This document shows positions 10,631-22,262 of a DNA stretch of 64,000 nt, in pieces; the stretch's first letter is position 1; every line of letters begins with the position of its first letter. The notes under the pieces were generated by a model. That model saw only the letters and a program-made list of their open reading frames with translations. It was not told the origin of the DNA and ran no database searches. Made by a program: the position numbers and the translations under genes. Source of the stretch: Kingdonia uniflora (lineage: Eukaryota > Streptophyta > Magnoliopsida > Ranunculales > Circaeasteraceae); assembly GCA_014058105.1 (NCBI GenBank), contig JACGCM010001497.1, positions 1,240,001 to 1,304,000 on the forward strand. The letters are read 5' to 3'.

Positions 10631-11102
10631 CAATTTTCTAGATTACTCCAGATCCTCTACAATTTATCATTATATTATGTTCTCTCATAACAAAAAAATC
10701 CTAGTATCCTGAAGAAAATTATTTAAACTTATCTCACTGTATCGACCTCAATGAATTTGACATATTCCATATCGAACTTATTCTTTCAAAATCTAATATT
10801 TCAGAGCGGCCTCCCTGAGCTCGAATTTATAATTCTTATATATCCTAAAAAATCTGCAGTTATCTCTCTCCCCCAATAATTAATAAGCCATTCAGTTCGA
10901 AAACAAATTCTTACATATCTTGTATATTGCAAACACATATTTACAGCTCGATTATAACATATTTTGTATGACCAATCTTATATAACACATTTCATTCTCA
11001 ATTCGTAAATCTTCGAATTATTCATAGTGCAATTTTAAGAGTTATTCTATATATCAACGCAGAGTTTACATAATAAATTTTATTAAGCTCGAATATAAAT
11101 TA

Positions 11103-11205
11103 CAGGTACTTTACAGATAACAAATCTTTCAGGTACTTTGCAGATAACAAGTAATTTAGGTACTCCAAAATCAGGTACTTTATAAATAATAAGTCTTTCA
11201 GGTAT
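11103..11205 (+). repeat. Short tandem repeat in element B
   Basis: About four units built on CAGGTACTTTACAGATAACAA with decay between units (the phrase AGGTACT recurs at roughly 27-30 bp). It lies between antisense genes 1 and 2 and was not seen in D. Confidence 0.7.
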
Positions 11206-11648
11206 TCCCAAACAACATCTGACTTTAGTGATGTTTTACTCAAAGAATCTTCTAAAGTAAAACAGGTATTAGAAGTCAGCAGACATCCATCTCCCTTCAC
11301 ACCAGATTACTCTGACCAGAAACTGGGTTTAGAGGAAGTCTAAGCATAAAAGCAGAAAGAGTCAGTGCTTAAACTAACTCTTCAAACATAAGGTCTTCTT
11401 AGAGCCAAGAGACGATGGTGGTGTAGAAGCAGGCTTCCATTCTCCGTCTCCCTTCTCCACTATCACCGTCACCTCCTTTATAACTACCACCATCGGAGAG
11501 TTGGTGGAGATGAAGAGGACCTAACCTTAAAATCCAAACCTGTGCAAGACATCAGCAAAACTACCCCGCAGTTACGCCAAACCCCTTTCTGACTCCTCTA
11601 CCTTATCATCTGTAAGGATACAGAGACATCTCCAACGTTGCTCACCTG

Positions 11649-11834
11649 TTAAGACAACATGATAAAATCTCCATATAAGTAAAAATCTTTTTTAGCTTCA
11701 ACCGCTTCTTCTTCTGACATACCCTGATACGTTGGCAGAACGAAAATGGAGGTGGGCATTTCCAATGATTGATCTCCGAAATATCTCAACTTAACCTTCT
11801 GCATCTCAACAGAAACTCTCTCTTTGTAAACCAT
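11649..11834 (-). pseudogene. Element B antisense gene 1, small protein
   Basis: Starts MVYKERVSVEMQKVKLRYFG and continues QSLEMPTSIFVLPTYQGMSEEEAVEA. D 46469-46801 has the same block: VQELQFRYLGTQSLDLPTLI then PTYYGMTYEEVVEADNDYY. In B the frame stops after 61 codons; in D it runs 111 codons with two stops, so B is probably truncated. The family is unknown to me. It is the antisense gene nearest the 3' LTR in both elements. Confidence 0.6.
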
Positions 11835-11902
11835 TGTCAATCTTGACTTCCAAAGAATTTTTACAAAAGCAGCATACCTTGCCACAATCCTTGGTACAGG
11901 TA

Positions 11903-11914
11903 CTACATATATAA
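11903..11914 (-). promoter_or_regulatory. TATA-like box of B antisense gene 1
   Basis: Minus strand TTATATATGTAG, about 70 nt before the ATG at 11834. D has TTTATATATATAC (46358-46370) before its gene 1. Confidence 0.45.
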
Positions 11915-12138
11915 CCTTAATATTTAACTGCAGGTACATTTCCCAAGTGTTATCATTCAAAATAGAAGAAATTTTCAAAACCCCAAACAACGCGTACATC
12001 AATATTCCCATCATTATTTAATGCACAAACATCCCCCCACAAAAAAATACATATTTTCCATACAATCAAATCCCCATTAAATACTTCCTTCTTTTTCAAC
12101 TTCCAAATCCCATATACCCACAAATTCTTTCTCAACTA

Positions 12139-12172
12139 AAGTCACTCGTGACTTCAGTTGCGAGGGGGCGAT
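12139..12172 (+). other. Polypurine tract of element B with adjacent palindrome
   Basis: GCGAGGGGGCGAT (12160-12172) directly precedes the LTR, as expected for plus-strand priming; D has AGAGGGGGCGAT on its own sense strand at 46099-46110. Just upstream, AAGTCAC-TC-GTGACTT (12139-12154) is a perfect inverted repeat. This fixes the LTR at 12173 as a 3' LTR. Confidence 0.85.
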
Positions 12173-12787
12173 TGTAGGGACCTATACCCCGATCTAACCC
12201 AATTCAAACTATTTTTAGTTTGAACTACCTCCATATCATACTCACATATTCTATATGTAACATAAACAGCCAACATTGACACCTACACCACAAACTAATG
12301 AAGAATGTGGGTCGAGCACAACAGAAAAGCATGAACAAGTCAAGGATACCTATCTCTCACAAACTCAACAGTTCTTCAGTCAAACACCACTTACTATATT
12401 GTTCAGAGAACATGCTTTAGCATGATAAAGAACTGCGAACAAGGCCTATATAAAGAAAAAGTTCCAGAAGAGACATGGACCAGAAAATATACAAGAAATC
12501 ACTAAGAAAACTATATTTTCTAGATTCTCAAAACACCAAACTTCTTATTTGCAAGATCAAGAATTTCTAGTTTGAGAGATCACTTGTAATAAGATATCAG
12601 CCTCAAGTAATAAAAGTCATAGTTACTAAAACCCTCAACTCAAGGTCACAATTTTTTTTACCTATTCAGAGGATTTCCACGCTAAATCACCTGTGTCATT
12701 TCTTATCTTACATTAGTCTTATCCTAGGAACATTGGTGTAAGAGCTAATTTTAAGCCATCTCGAGCTTACAGAATTAGGCCATTACA
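12173..12787 (+). repeat. 3' LTR of element B
   Basis: 615 bp, TGTAGGGACC...GGCCATTACA. It is preceded by a polypurine tract and not followed by the TTTGGCGCC primer site, so it is a 3' LTR. It is flanked by ATCAG at 12788. Confidence 0.93.
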
Positions 12788-13786
12788 ATCAGGAAAGTAA
12801 ATGAGCTTAAGAAGGCTCGAGATGACCTGGAAAGTTTGGAAAATGCGGTTGAGCAATTGAAGAGTAACATGATTAGGAAAGAAAATGAGCTTGAGAAAGT
12901 TTAAACTGACCTAGCAAAGTTTGGTTGAGCAGTTGAGCGAGGCCTTGCCTACTAAAGATATCGACCTTCAGCTGGCCTAAAAATGGTGTAACAAACTAAA
13001 TAAGAAGGTCACCAAGTTAAAGGTAGATTTGGCTGCAGCTGATTCATGAGCTAAGAAGGTTGAGGCTGGGGAGCAATCAAAGAAGAAAAAGCCCGACACC
13101 AAGGTCTCAACTGCTAAAATTGACGTGATTAACCCGTCAGATCGAATTAAAGAGTTGGAGGTGGATGTAGCTCGTATTCAAGCTCATGTAAGAAAAGGAA
13201 ACGAGCGATTAAGAGAGAGCGAGTACAAGTTAGGTATTGCTCTTCGTAGAGAGCTAAAGTTAGAGAGGGTGATCAAGAGGAAAGATGAGCTACTAAAGAA
13301 GGGTCATGTTGAGGGAAGTGATGCAAATGATAGGGAGTTGATAAAGTTTTGTCCTCAATTAGCAGAGTTGAGAACGATGAATAATGTTGAGCTAGATAAA
13401 ACAGCGGAGAAGATAACATAACATAATGAGATGATGATATGCATAGAGAAACGTATGGCGCAGAATGGCGATATATACAAAGGCTTGCGAGAGTGTCATC
13501 ATAAATTGAAAAAGCATTTTTTCTGAGGTAGTTATGCTCGATCGAAATACGACTATTCAAGAAAGGGCGCGCTCACAGGAGCTAATGGCTATTATTGCCT
13601 ATTTTGTGGAAGAAGTAAAAAAGGCTTGAAGTTGTGAGGGATACCTTACATGATTATGTGTCATTCCAAGGTTGTATTTGTAATGCTAATATAGATCGAG
13701 GGAATTATCTGAATGATATAGAAATGGAGTTAGGTTTCCGACCAGATAAATTGGCAGAGAAAGGCAAGATTGTTGTAACTATTTGA
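12788..13786 (+). pseudogene. Element C antisense gene 3, coiled-coil 3' end
   Basis: The plus-strand reading matches the C-terminal part of the B protein: RIKELEVDVARIQAHVRKGNERL, ERVIKRKDELLKK, QLAELRTMNN, later a DRGNYLNDIEMELG segment and a TGA at 13784. Heptad-like hydrophobic spacing and very high Lys/Glu content indicate a coiled coil. B's insertion at 12788 removed the first part. Stops and frameshifts occur near 13421 and 13520-13660. C extends about 17 residues beyond the premature stop in B. Confidence 0.8.
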
Positions 13787-13906
13787 GCTCTAGAATTTAT
13801 GGATGAACGTCCTTTTGTGTAGGGAAAAGCATAGTTGACCTCCCATAAGCAAAAAAAACCTATAGAAGTGACCTGTAGTTTTTGCAGTTATAAACATTTA
13901 GAGAGA

Positions 13907-14130
13907 TAAAAGCTAGTTTTACCTTTACTTCATCTTGTATCTGATATAGATCATTAATTAAAAACTAGAATTACCTTCGTTTTAATCGCCGATATATATA
14001 TAGATGGGTGATTGAAATTTAGTATTATCTTTGCTTTAATCTGTATAGATGTCGATTGAAAGTTAGTATTACATTTGCTTTAATATGTATAGAAATCGAT
14101 TGAAAGCTAGTATTACCTTTGCTTTAATCT
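13907..14130 (-). repeat. Five-unit tandem repeat between integrase and antisense gene of C
   Basis: Five imperfect units of about 45-55 bp carry AAAGCTAGTATTACCTTTGCTTTAAT-like cores (shortest form GCTAGTATTACCTTTGCTTT). Orientation relative to pol is the same as in B. Confidence 0.85.
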
Positions 14131-14284
14131 ATGAGATTTAGTATATTTTACGTGAGTAGAGGGTAATGTGAGAAATTTTTTGGAAGTTTTCATTGACTAG
14201 AATAGAATGTATATTGTATAGAGATTGAAATCTCACTTTTGGAATGTAAAGAGCGAGAATAGTATAAATGGAGAAAGTAGGGAT

Positions 14285-15420
14285 TTAGCGAAAATATTGT
14301 TTCAATCGCCTAGTATTCTATGGATTTGGGATTCGAACTCCTTGCTCCGTCATGAGGTAGTATGACCCCAGGCCAGTTCGACCAATGATGAGGAAAGGAC
14401 ATTCCCAATTTTTGGTGAGTTTTACAGTATGTGCTTCCTTTCTGTTCTATAGGATTTCTCTGTTGACGAGATCGTCGATTTGGAACTCACGGCTTCAGAC
14501 TCTTCTATTGTATGAGCTGGCTAGCATATGGTAATATCGACCTAGGTTGGTAATAGCGCATTCCCTATTTTTATCAATACAATTGATATTACAAGCCAAC
14601 TCAAACTCATTTTCTTCGTCTACAAGCTCGTGATCTCTGACAGGATGGTGGTACTTGATTAGAATGATGGCCACTATCCTATAAGACAGGATGAAGGGGA
14701 AATAGCCAGTTGATTGTCGTGGAGTAGTATGGTATACCTATAAGATGTGAGGGAGTTCTCGTATCCAGTTTTCTTTCTTCTATGATTGAAGTCTTTTCTT
14801 GAGTCTATCCACTATGGTTTTGTTGGTGATTTTGGCATGTCCATTGTCTTGGGAGTAGTATGGACTAGATGGTAAATAGATAATGTTGTATTTGTTAAGG
14901 AAGGATACAACCATTTCACCAATAAACTGTGGCCTGTTATCAATTCAGATCAGATAGGGGAATCTGAACCGTGTGATAATGTGTTCCCAGATAAAAGCGA
15001 TGGCCTTTTCTTCTCTAGTTCGGCAGAGAGGAACTACTTCTACCCATTTCGTAATCTGTTACTACCAGTAAGAAATGTTCGTTACCTAGTATATTTGGAA
15101 ATTCTCCCACGAGATCGAGCACCCACTACTTGAATGGCCAGAATACCTTGCTTGCATGTAGTTTGAGTACAGGGGCGTAGATCATGTATCCATGTCGTTG
15201 ATATACATCGCATTTGCGTGAGTACTCTTCTACTTGTTTGTGCATTCCTGGCCAGAATACTCTTTGTGTAATTGTTCTGTTAACAAGTGATCGACCTGTG
15301 ACATGGGAGCTACAAGTTCCTTCAGGTAAGCCTTTGAGCATTCTAATCTGCTTTCTTCTTCGAGAGGCACTTAAGATTAGGCCATGTGGTTGAGCGGCAA
15401 TATAAATAACCGTTCTAAAC
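14285..15420 (-). pseudogene. Element C integrase, catalytic Glu changed to Lys
   Basis: The N-terminal zinc-binding region is readable at 15126-15341 (SRKCDVYQRHG, where CxxC has become CxxY). Core: Asp in LDLVGEF, Asp in IDNRPQF, but the Glu position reads GHAKITNKT (AAA codon). The C-terminal region runs through TTPRQSTGY to YYLMTEQGVRIPNP and stops at 14285. Stops interrupt it repeatedly. Confidence 0.85.
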
Positions 15421-15589
15421 TGTATAACGCTTCAAGTTTTTGATCAACTTTTGGCTTTCTTTTGGATCTGTCGAAAAGGGCCCTTCACATTTGTTTTTCC
15501 AGCCGAGATAGGTAATAAAGGGTATTTACTAATCGCCGTCCTCCTCTTAGTCACCCCCAGTATAGATCATACATACAGAATGGAGATCA

Positions 15590-16167
15590 ATACTGGAGGT
15601 AGATATCACTTCGATCTACAGAAATTGTACTTCTGTACTCAAGACCTCAGTCAAATAAGCCAAGGAATTGACTTGTCTGTTCTCAACTCGAGGAATATAA
15701 TCGAGAGTTACTTTTATAAACATGTATATTCTATCGGTAACGATGGTGGCATATTCAATTATATTGCCATTTTTCTTATACTGCTCTGAGTAATGGTGAA
15801 CGATGAGTAAAGAATCTGTATAGACTGAGAGCTCGGGGATGCCTAGCTCGAGTGCTAAGTCGGGTTCATGAATTAAAACTTTGTACTCTATGATATGTTT
15901 GGAGGCTTCAAAATCTAACTCGAGTCCAATTCCTGACCCTGCGGGTCCTGCTGAACCATCTGTAAGAAGTCTTCATCCTTTCCTTATAATCCATTCAGCT
16001 CGTTCATCAAATGGTTTGGTGGATAGATCTTTAATAATTTCTTTTATAAGGTCAGGATCGTTCTCCTCCCAATCGGGATCTTCCACTGGAAAATCCGTAG
16101 GAAAATTGACAACGGCCTGACCTTTTTCTGAATATCGTTGCTCGAACTTTATATCATGCTCACCCAA
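15590..16167 (-). pseudogene. Element C archaeal-type RNase H
   Basis: Segments LDFEASKHIIEYKVLIHE, LELGIPELSVYTDSLLIVHH and the C-terminal VENRQVNSLAYLTEV correspond to the second RNase H of Tat-lineage elements. The conserved EYEA Glu-Ala is degenerate (EYKV). The preceding acidic linker (EDPDWEENDPDLIKEIIKD) is readable at 15973-16167. Confidence 0.78.
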
Positions 16168-16199
16168 GCTGACTGACGATTACTGCACTCTTCGTGATT

Positions 16200-17520
16200 T
16201 TTCTTTTTAGATAGAACTCCTAGAGTGGGTAGTTCATCATAACTTTAACTGAATTAGCTTGGAAGTAGTGCTTGAGTGAGTGTTTTTGATTTTAGAAGAG
16301 GTCTCTCAATTTTAGAATACCCTTTTTTTGGCAGAGTAAAGGTTTTACTGATGAAATAGACTAACTTTTCAACCTTCCCCTCAAGTCGAATAAGAACCGA
16401 GCTAATAAAATAATCTGTAGCTTCAAGGTCGATGATCAGTTCCTCATTGTCTGTAGGGGTGCTCATGATGGGAGACTTTCCCAGACAATTTTTGAGTTCC
16501 TAAAAAGATGGCTCACATTCTGTTATTCATTGGATCTCTTCGTTGGGCTAAACCTTTCCTTATTTGGAACAAACACGGAAGAGTCAGAACAGCCACCGGT
16601 ATCGATCTGACGACTTAGAGATGAATCAATTGATAGTAACAATCTTATCTACTAGTTTTTGTATGTCCTTCATCATTTTTGGAGAGGGCATGTTAAGGAG
16701 AACTTAAATATTACCTAGGTCAGCCTCAATCCCATTCTTGCTGATAAGAAGGTTGAGGAACTTGCCTGAATGTACTTTGAATTGACATTTATTGGGATTG
16801 AGCCACATCCTGTGAGAACTGAGAATGTTGAAAATTGTGGAGAGATCTGTCATATGGTCTTTTGACAGTAAGTTCTTGCACATGAGATCATCAATGTAGA
16901 CTTTAACGATTTCCTCTAAGCGTACTTTGAACATTGTTGTCATTAACCGCTGATAAGTTGCACCGATGTTTTTCAGTCCGAAAGGTATGACATTGTAAAA
17001 GTAAAGTCCCCTTTAAGTAATGAAAGTGTTTTTTTCCTGATCTACTTCCAAGAGAGGTATTTAATTGTATCCAAAAGCAGTGTCTATCATACATAAGAGC
17101 TCATAGCCTGATGTGGAATCAAGAATTTGATGAATGATTAGAAGAGGGAAGTTGTCCTTCGGAGTACGTTCATTTAGATCGATGAAATCTACAAAAACTT
17201 GTACTTTTCCATTCTTCTTTGGAACTACAACAATGTTGGAGATCCAATCCGGGTACCTGGTTTCTCAAAAAAATCCAACTTTGACCAACTTATCGATCTC
17301 AATGTTAACCTCATCTCGAAGATGAGGGGAGATTTGTCGATGTTTCTGTTTGACCATCGTGGGGTTGTTGTTGATGTTGAATCTATGATATACCTTGGAT
17401 GGATGGACCCCTGACATTTTTTCAAAAGTCCACGCAAAGATATCTTGATTCATTTGTAAGAAGTGAACAAGAGTATCTTTGTCATGCAGCTAATCATTGA
17501 TATGACCAGCTTTCTGTTAT
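16200..17520 (-). pseudogene. Element C reverse transcriptase and gypsy RNase H
   Basis: RT: ISNIVVVPKKNGKVQ and the DLNERTPKD block near 17130-17270, LLQC..FGLKN segment, then the catalytic block VKVYIDDLMCKN near 16870 (Tyr-Ile-Asp-Asp), and LNPNKCQF. The gypsy RNase H follows at 16254-16560 with YFISKTFTLPKKGYSKIE. Frame changes split the RT near 16940 and 17100. It is the equivalent of D 56830-57960. Confidence 0.88.
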
Positions 17521-18060
17521 TGCTATGTAGCGTATCTGTCAGATGTATCCAGAATGGCATAAACGGTATTTTTACAAGCTCGGGAAATCTTTTGACTGCC
17601 TTTGATTTTGTAGATGTCATCGTTATGTTTGAAGTAAAGTGTTTGATGATAAGTGGAAGTGATTACTTTTATGTTGTGGATCCAACAACGGCCCATAATC
17701 CCGAGATAACAAGAATTGGCGTTGATGATGTAGAATACGATGTCGATCATGGCTGGTCTAGCAGTGATAGGTAAGATGATTATGCCCACTGGTTCTTTCT
17801 TAGAACCATTAAATCTACTGATATCGATATCGCTTGGAATAGCTTGATCGACCAATCCTATCTGGTCGATTATGCTTTAAAAGAGAATCTCAATACCGCT
17901 ACCAGTATCAATCATCATTATATGCATGACAAACTTCTTCATCTTGAGCATGATAACCAATACATCATGATGAGGAAACTTGACATAGCTGATGCTGTAA
18001 TCCTCGAATGAAATCCCAAGTCAGTGATTGCTCAACTCAAAAAAAAGTTTAGTTTTTTTA
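17521..18060 (-). pseudogene. Element C aspartic protease
   Basis: The active site IDTGSG is readable near 17900-17920, after the HHDVLVIM segment, followed by IDQIGLVDQAIPSDIDISRFNG and the flap/C-terminal MIDIVFYIINANSCYLGIMGR (17523-17855). Unlike element A, the DTG motif is present. It is joined to RT by a linker with stops. Confidence 0.78.
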
Positions 18061-18249
18061 TCTTAAGGTGTGAGATCGTAGTACTCTAACAATCTCCATT
18101 GCTTGAATCTGTAAGAGTTATTAATCTGATAGATCTTAATCATATTATTGTGGTACATATGGTACAGGTATTTATCCTCAGCTTGATCTTTGTCCTGGAC
18201 TACTTCGATCTGAGTCTTGTAGCTACCATTCTTGTACGATTCTAGATCG

Positions 18250-19799
18250 ACAATATACTCGTGCATTCTCCTATCATTGAAAATATATTCCAGCAACCTC
18301 TATAAAGCATAACAGTTGTCAGTTTCATGGTGATCTACCTTGTGATGCATATAGTATGGTCTGCTATCGATCGGTTCCAGTGATTGAGATTTAAAGTAAA
18401 ACTTGTCTTTCTCTAGAATTGTAAAAATTGAGGAGATGCGGATATTCATCTTGGGGAGGACCGACTTGGGTAATAAATTGCCCTTCTGAGCTTTGCTTGT
18501 GCTTACCTTGGGATGCTTTTGATCACCCTAGTCCTCCTTTGGTTTTTTGTTACATTTTGCGTTAGGACATTTAGTGGTTAGGAAAAATTTAGTAGATTTA
18601 TACCTTTCGGTCATCATCCTTTCCAGGTCAACATAACCATTAACCTTGGTGATCATATCCTCCAAGGTCGCGGGTTTGTTTAAGAAGAGATGCTCCTTTG
18701 CTTTGTAGTCAAGTTGGAGCGCATTGGTAAAAGCAGTAACTACAATTTTCTTATCTAGATTATCAACTTTTCATGCGAGCTCCCGAAACTTCTTTGTAAA
18801 GACTATGATCTTCTCTTCTTGTGACTGTTTGAGACTAATAAGGGAATATAAATTCTCCTCTTTGTCTTTATTGTGAGCATACATCTTGGCGAATTTTTTT
18901 TGTAGTTGATCAAATGTAAGGATAAAATCTTTAGGTAGAGAATAGAATCACCATAGCGATTCTATCTGCAGAATCATTGTGAACAGACGGCATAGAATAT
19001 GGTTGAGGTTTAAGTGCAATCCCTCAGAATCTTTGAATTGCTAAATGTGCTCCTTCGAGTCGGTGCCTTTGTATTTCCGTATCTTCGAAGTATGGAAACC
19101 TATTGGTACTTCCATATTAAATAACTCTTTGGCAATCAAACTTCCATGTAACTTGGTGAAATCGTACTTACTACCTAAAGCTTCAGCCTCAATCGACTCC
19201 TTGATATGTTGATCCATGTGTTCTTTTATGACGTACTAATGTGTTGTCTTAGTGGCTTGGCGAGCTGGTTGAGCATTATGTGTATCAGTACCTTCGCTCA
19301 AACGCTCTTATGCTAAAATCTGGGGTTAAGGTCGTTGCTCCTTCTCCTGACGTTTGGAAGGCCGGAGACATTTGCTGATATCGGAATGAGTTTCTCTGCC
19401 CAAATGAATTGAAGGTTGAGGCTCGCGCTGAAGATTTTTGGAAATGGCTTTACTGGTTGCTCCTTGAGGGTCTAATTGTTCTTATGCAGAAACTCGCGAG
19501 TTCGTATGTACTTGATCACAATCTCTTGTATGGGGAGCCTATTGAGTATCATGCAAAGCTTGCAATGCGGTCTTCATAGTTGTCATTTGTTCTTCATGTC
19601 TCTTAAATGCTGCCAAACGGGATTGATGCCTACTTTTGAGTTCCATGTCGTGGAGCTCATGGTCAAGAGTTAACTAACGTTCAAGCTCATTATGTTTCTT
19701 TATTTCGGCATGGAGATTTGCCCATAGTTTAGCGAGCTATTCTGGTTCAACTAAAAGATCGAGCTGGACTCATATTGTTAGTTTCTTAGAAGTGACCAT
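18250..19799 (-). pseudogene. Element C gag
   Basis: Begins MVTSKKLTI at 19799 (78 nt inside the LTR) and continues as a charged helical N-terminus (KKHNELER, HDMELKSRHQSR). The capsid-like region with LEDMITKVNGYVDLERM-type sequence is near 18600-18670. The C-terminal zinc-like cluster lies near 18300-18360. Stops are frequent and the frame breaks several times. Confidence 0.8.
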
Positions 19800-19860
19800 G
19801 ATTGGAAATAGATAGTTGAGTAAAGTATGCCTTAGGATACCGTGGAAATTATCTTCTTTC

Positions 19861-19877
19861 CCAGAGACAGCGCCAAA
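19861..19877 (-). other. Primer-binding site of element C
   Basis: Minus strand TTTGGCGCTGTCTCTGG immediately inside the 5' LTR; it matches the positions in A and E. Confidence 0.75.
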
Positions 19878-20473
19878 TGTAATAGCCTAATTCTGTAGCT
19901 CGAAATTACTCAAAATTAGATCTTACACCAAATTTACTTGTGACAAAAATTAATATAATAGAAGAAATGACATAGGTGATTTAGCATAGAAAACCTTTGA
20001 ATATGCAAAAAACCATGATCTCGAGTTGAGGATTTAGTAATTGTAACTTTTATTGCTTGAGGCTGATATCTTATTAAAAGTGATCTCTTGAACTATAAAT
20101 ACTTGATCTTAAAATAAAAATTTTTGTGGTGTTTAAAATCCAGAAATTCCTGTGTTAGAGTCTAGGAAATCTAGTTTTTTTGGTCCCTATCTCCTCTAGA
20201 ACTTTTTTTATATATACCTTACCCGCAGCTCGTTATCATGTAGAAGCGCGTTCTCCAAATAATAAGGTAAGTGGTAGTTGAATGTCTAGCTGTTTAGTTC
20301 GTAGGAGACATGTATCTTTGACTTGTTCATACTTTGTTATAGTGCTCGATCCACATTCTTTATCAGTTCGTGGTCTAGGTGGTAATACTGACTGTACATG
20401 TCATGTGTGTAATATGTGAGTCTGATATTGAGGTAGTTTAAGTTTAGACTAGGTCGTGGGATAGGCCCCTACA
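19878..20473 (-). repeat. 5' LTR of element C
   Basis: 596 bp, minus-strand ends TGTAGGGGCC and GGCTATTACA; followed on the sense strand by the primer site. Confidence 0.92.
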
Positions 20474-22262
20474 ATAACAAACCCAGATTGAAACCTCTGT
20501 ATTATCCCAAAGAATATGCTTGTAATGGGTCAATTCAAATAAAATCTTCATAAATATCTCATAATCGGGAAAACAGAGACTCTATTTCTAATCCTTCTAT
20601 CACTATTGGTTCTCAGAGACTCAGTTTATTGTATTTTTCGTTGTTTGAGAAGTCACGACATACATATGAAATCCGTGCGGACTTCAGAAATCTGCCAAAA
20701 AAAAGTATTCCACGTCAGCTCTAACTGCTGGGAGGCTTCAGTTTGAGTTGGGCTTTTTGGTCCCTGACAGGGTGGGCCATAGAGACCAACCCAAACTTAA
20801 CTACATAAGATGCATCAAGAAGCAAGAAATCATTACCATTTTTTGCGATCTATTCGATTCAATGCATTTTTTAGCGCTGCTAGGAGGGCCCCAGGGTCGT
20901 ATAGCATGGTGACCACGAATGAGAGAATGCCACATGGGTTTTGTGTTAACTTTGTAAGCAGGTTACCACATTTTTTACTATAAATTATTTTGTTTAAACT
21001 AAATTAATGTATCCATCACTAGTACTACCCGTGACTACACACGGGCAAGTGCTTTGATACTCCTTCAACGCTATATTTGATGTGTCAACACAAATTTGAT
21101 TTTATAAAATGAATCCTAAGGGACGTTCCAATTTATCAATCCATCGAAATAATTGCCCATGAGTTTTGCCTCCATTTGCACAATTACCGCATTATTGCCA
21201 TTGTAATACAACATTTAATGATACCTTGACCATCATTCATTTCGACTGATAAGGATTATATTATTTTTATACGGACCTCGCCATAAAATCTAATTTTATT
21301 GAGTCCATCAAGTCGTAGCATTAAATAATATCGATTCAAGGAAAGCTTTTGCCTAAGCATTTCTTTACAAGTTTTTTTTTGTTGATAGAAACTCTCAATC
21401 TGGAATATATTAAGAAGAATTAATAGGTTTACTCTTTGAGTAAAAGTTTTATCATAGAAAATTAGAAACTGTATACTTTGCCATATATAAATGTAACTAG
21501 AACAAATATACACAATACCTATTTATCCTATCTGAAGAGTTTAGCATATTGCTAAGATTATCGAGTTGAATATAGGTGGATATCTAGTTGGGTGGAGCTT
21601 AGGCATTATAATACTATTTCAGTAGGTTCTGGGTAGTCAAATTGAATATTAAAACTGAAGGACTGTCTTTCTCAAGGAATAGTAATTCAAAAACAAAAAG
21701 AGCCAAGTTACACGGAAATAATCGTTAAAAGAGATATCAATGTTCAATCGTGTGTTAATTAAAATCATGAAAGAAGTACATACTTATTATTCACAAAGTA
21801 TTACTTATGAAGAAGGCTATCTACTCTTAGTGCTCAAAAAGGGGATGTTCTTACACGATATGCATTTTGAAAGTTGTCGATTGTCTTAAATAGTAATGAA
21901 CCAAGCCTTCTATTCCGGATTGGCCTCGAGAACTCATAATATTTGCATGTTTGAAGATTAAGTTATCGCACATAAGATATAACCTTAATTAACCACAACT
22001 TTTCACGATAATTTTTTTCTTCTTCCGCGGATGATATAAGTCGGTTCATACAAGTCATTTGAATACATCATCACTTATCGCATGTGTTTGTTTAACCTAA
22101 GTTAAATAAAAAAGAATAAAGATTGGTAATATCTCTCTATTATATCGGGGCAGTGTTTTGATGCTTAGGACAAGTCTACTTAATGTCTTGAGATAAAGAG
22201 AGGTCAAGATGTGTTGTTGGCACCTCGAGATTGACACAAGGAGGGGCTAATTAAGTATTTTA
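20474..22262. other. Unassigned flank with one Helitron-type terminus
   Basis: I see no gene. It is mixed-composition sequence to about 21000, then the Helitron-type 3' terminus at 21018-21045, then AT-rich sequence. 22145-22262 is similar to 33205-33300. Confidence 0.5.
21018..21045 (-). other. Helitron-type 3' terminus (candidate)
   Basis: On the minus strand a perfect hairpin CCCGTG-N6-CACGGG is followed by TAGTACTAGT, i.e. a CTAGT end shortly after a hairpin, the signature of Helitron 3' ends. The same TAGTACTAGT end with a different hairpin is at 52416. The base after CTAGT here is G rather than T, and I could not find the 5' end. Confidence 0.4.

Larger units (their letters stand above)
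3458..12787 (+). mobile_element. Ty3/gypsy Tat-lineage element B, 3' part with antisense genes
   Basis: Plus-strand order: archaeal-type RNase H (cut at 3458 by element A), integrase to 5120, a tandem repeat, then about 6.5 kb carrying three genes on the minus strand, a polypurine tract and the 3' LTR (12173-12787). The downstream flank at 12788 is the coiled-coil antisense gene of element C, so B inserted in C; the expected 5-bp duplication is ATCAG (12788-12792) with its partner outside the window. Gene-poor gaps at 9620-10230, 10640-11100 and 11210-11640 show only AT-rich spacer. Confidence 0.9.
12788..20473 (-). mobile_element. Ty3/gypsy Tat-lineage element C, 5' LTR to antisense gene
   Basis: The minus-strand order is 5' LTR (19878-20473), primer site, gag, protease, reverse transcriptase, RNase H, archaeal-type RNase H, integrase (end 14285), tandem repeat, and part of antisense gene 3. 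The left boundary is element B's insertion; C's 3' LTR must lie left of the window. It is the most complete pol of the family here. The upstream flank is ATAAC (20474-20478). Confidence 0.92.

Noticed and set aside
2845..12787. Treating the LTR-like sequences at 2845 and 12173 as the two LTRs of one element
   Set aside because: They are in opposite orientation. Primer site and gag are on the minus strand next to 2845, while a polypurine tract and plus-strand pol precede 12173, so they belong to two nested elements.
12173..12787. The LTR at 12173 as the 5' LTR of the sequence to its right
   Set aside because: It is followed by ATCAGGAAAG coiled-coil sequence of element C, not by a TTTGGCGCC primer site, and is preceded by a polypurine tract.
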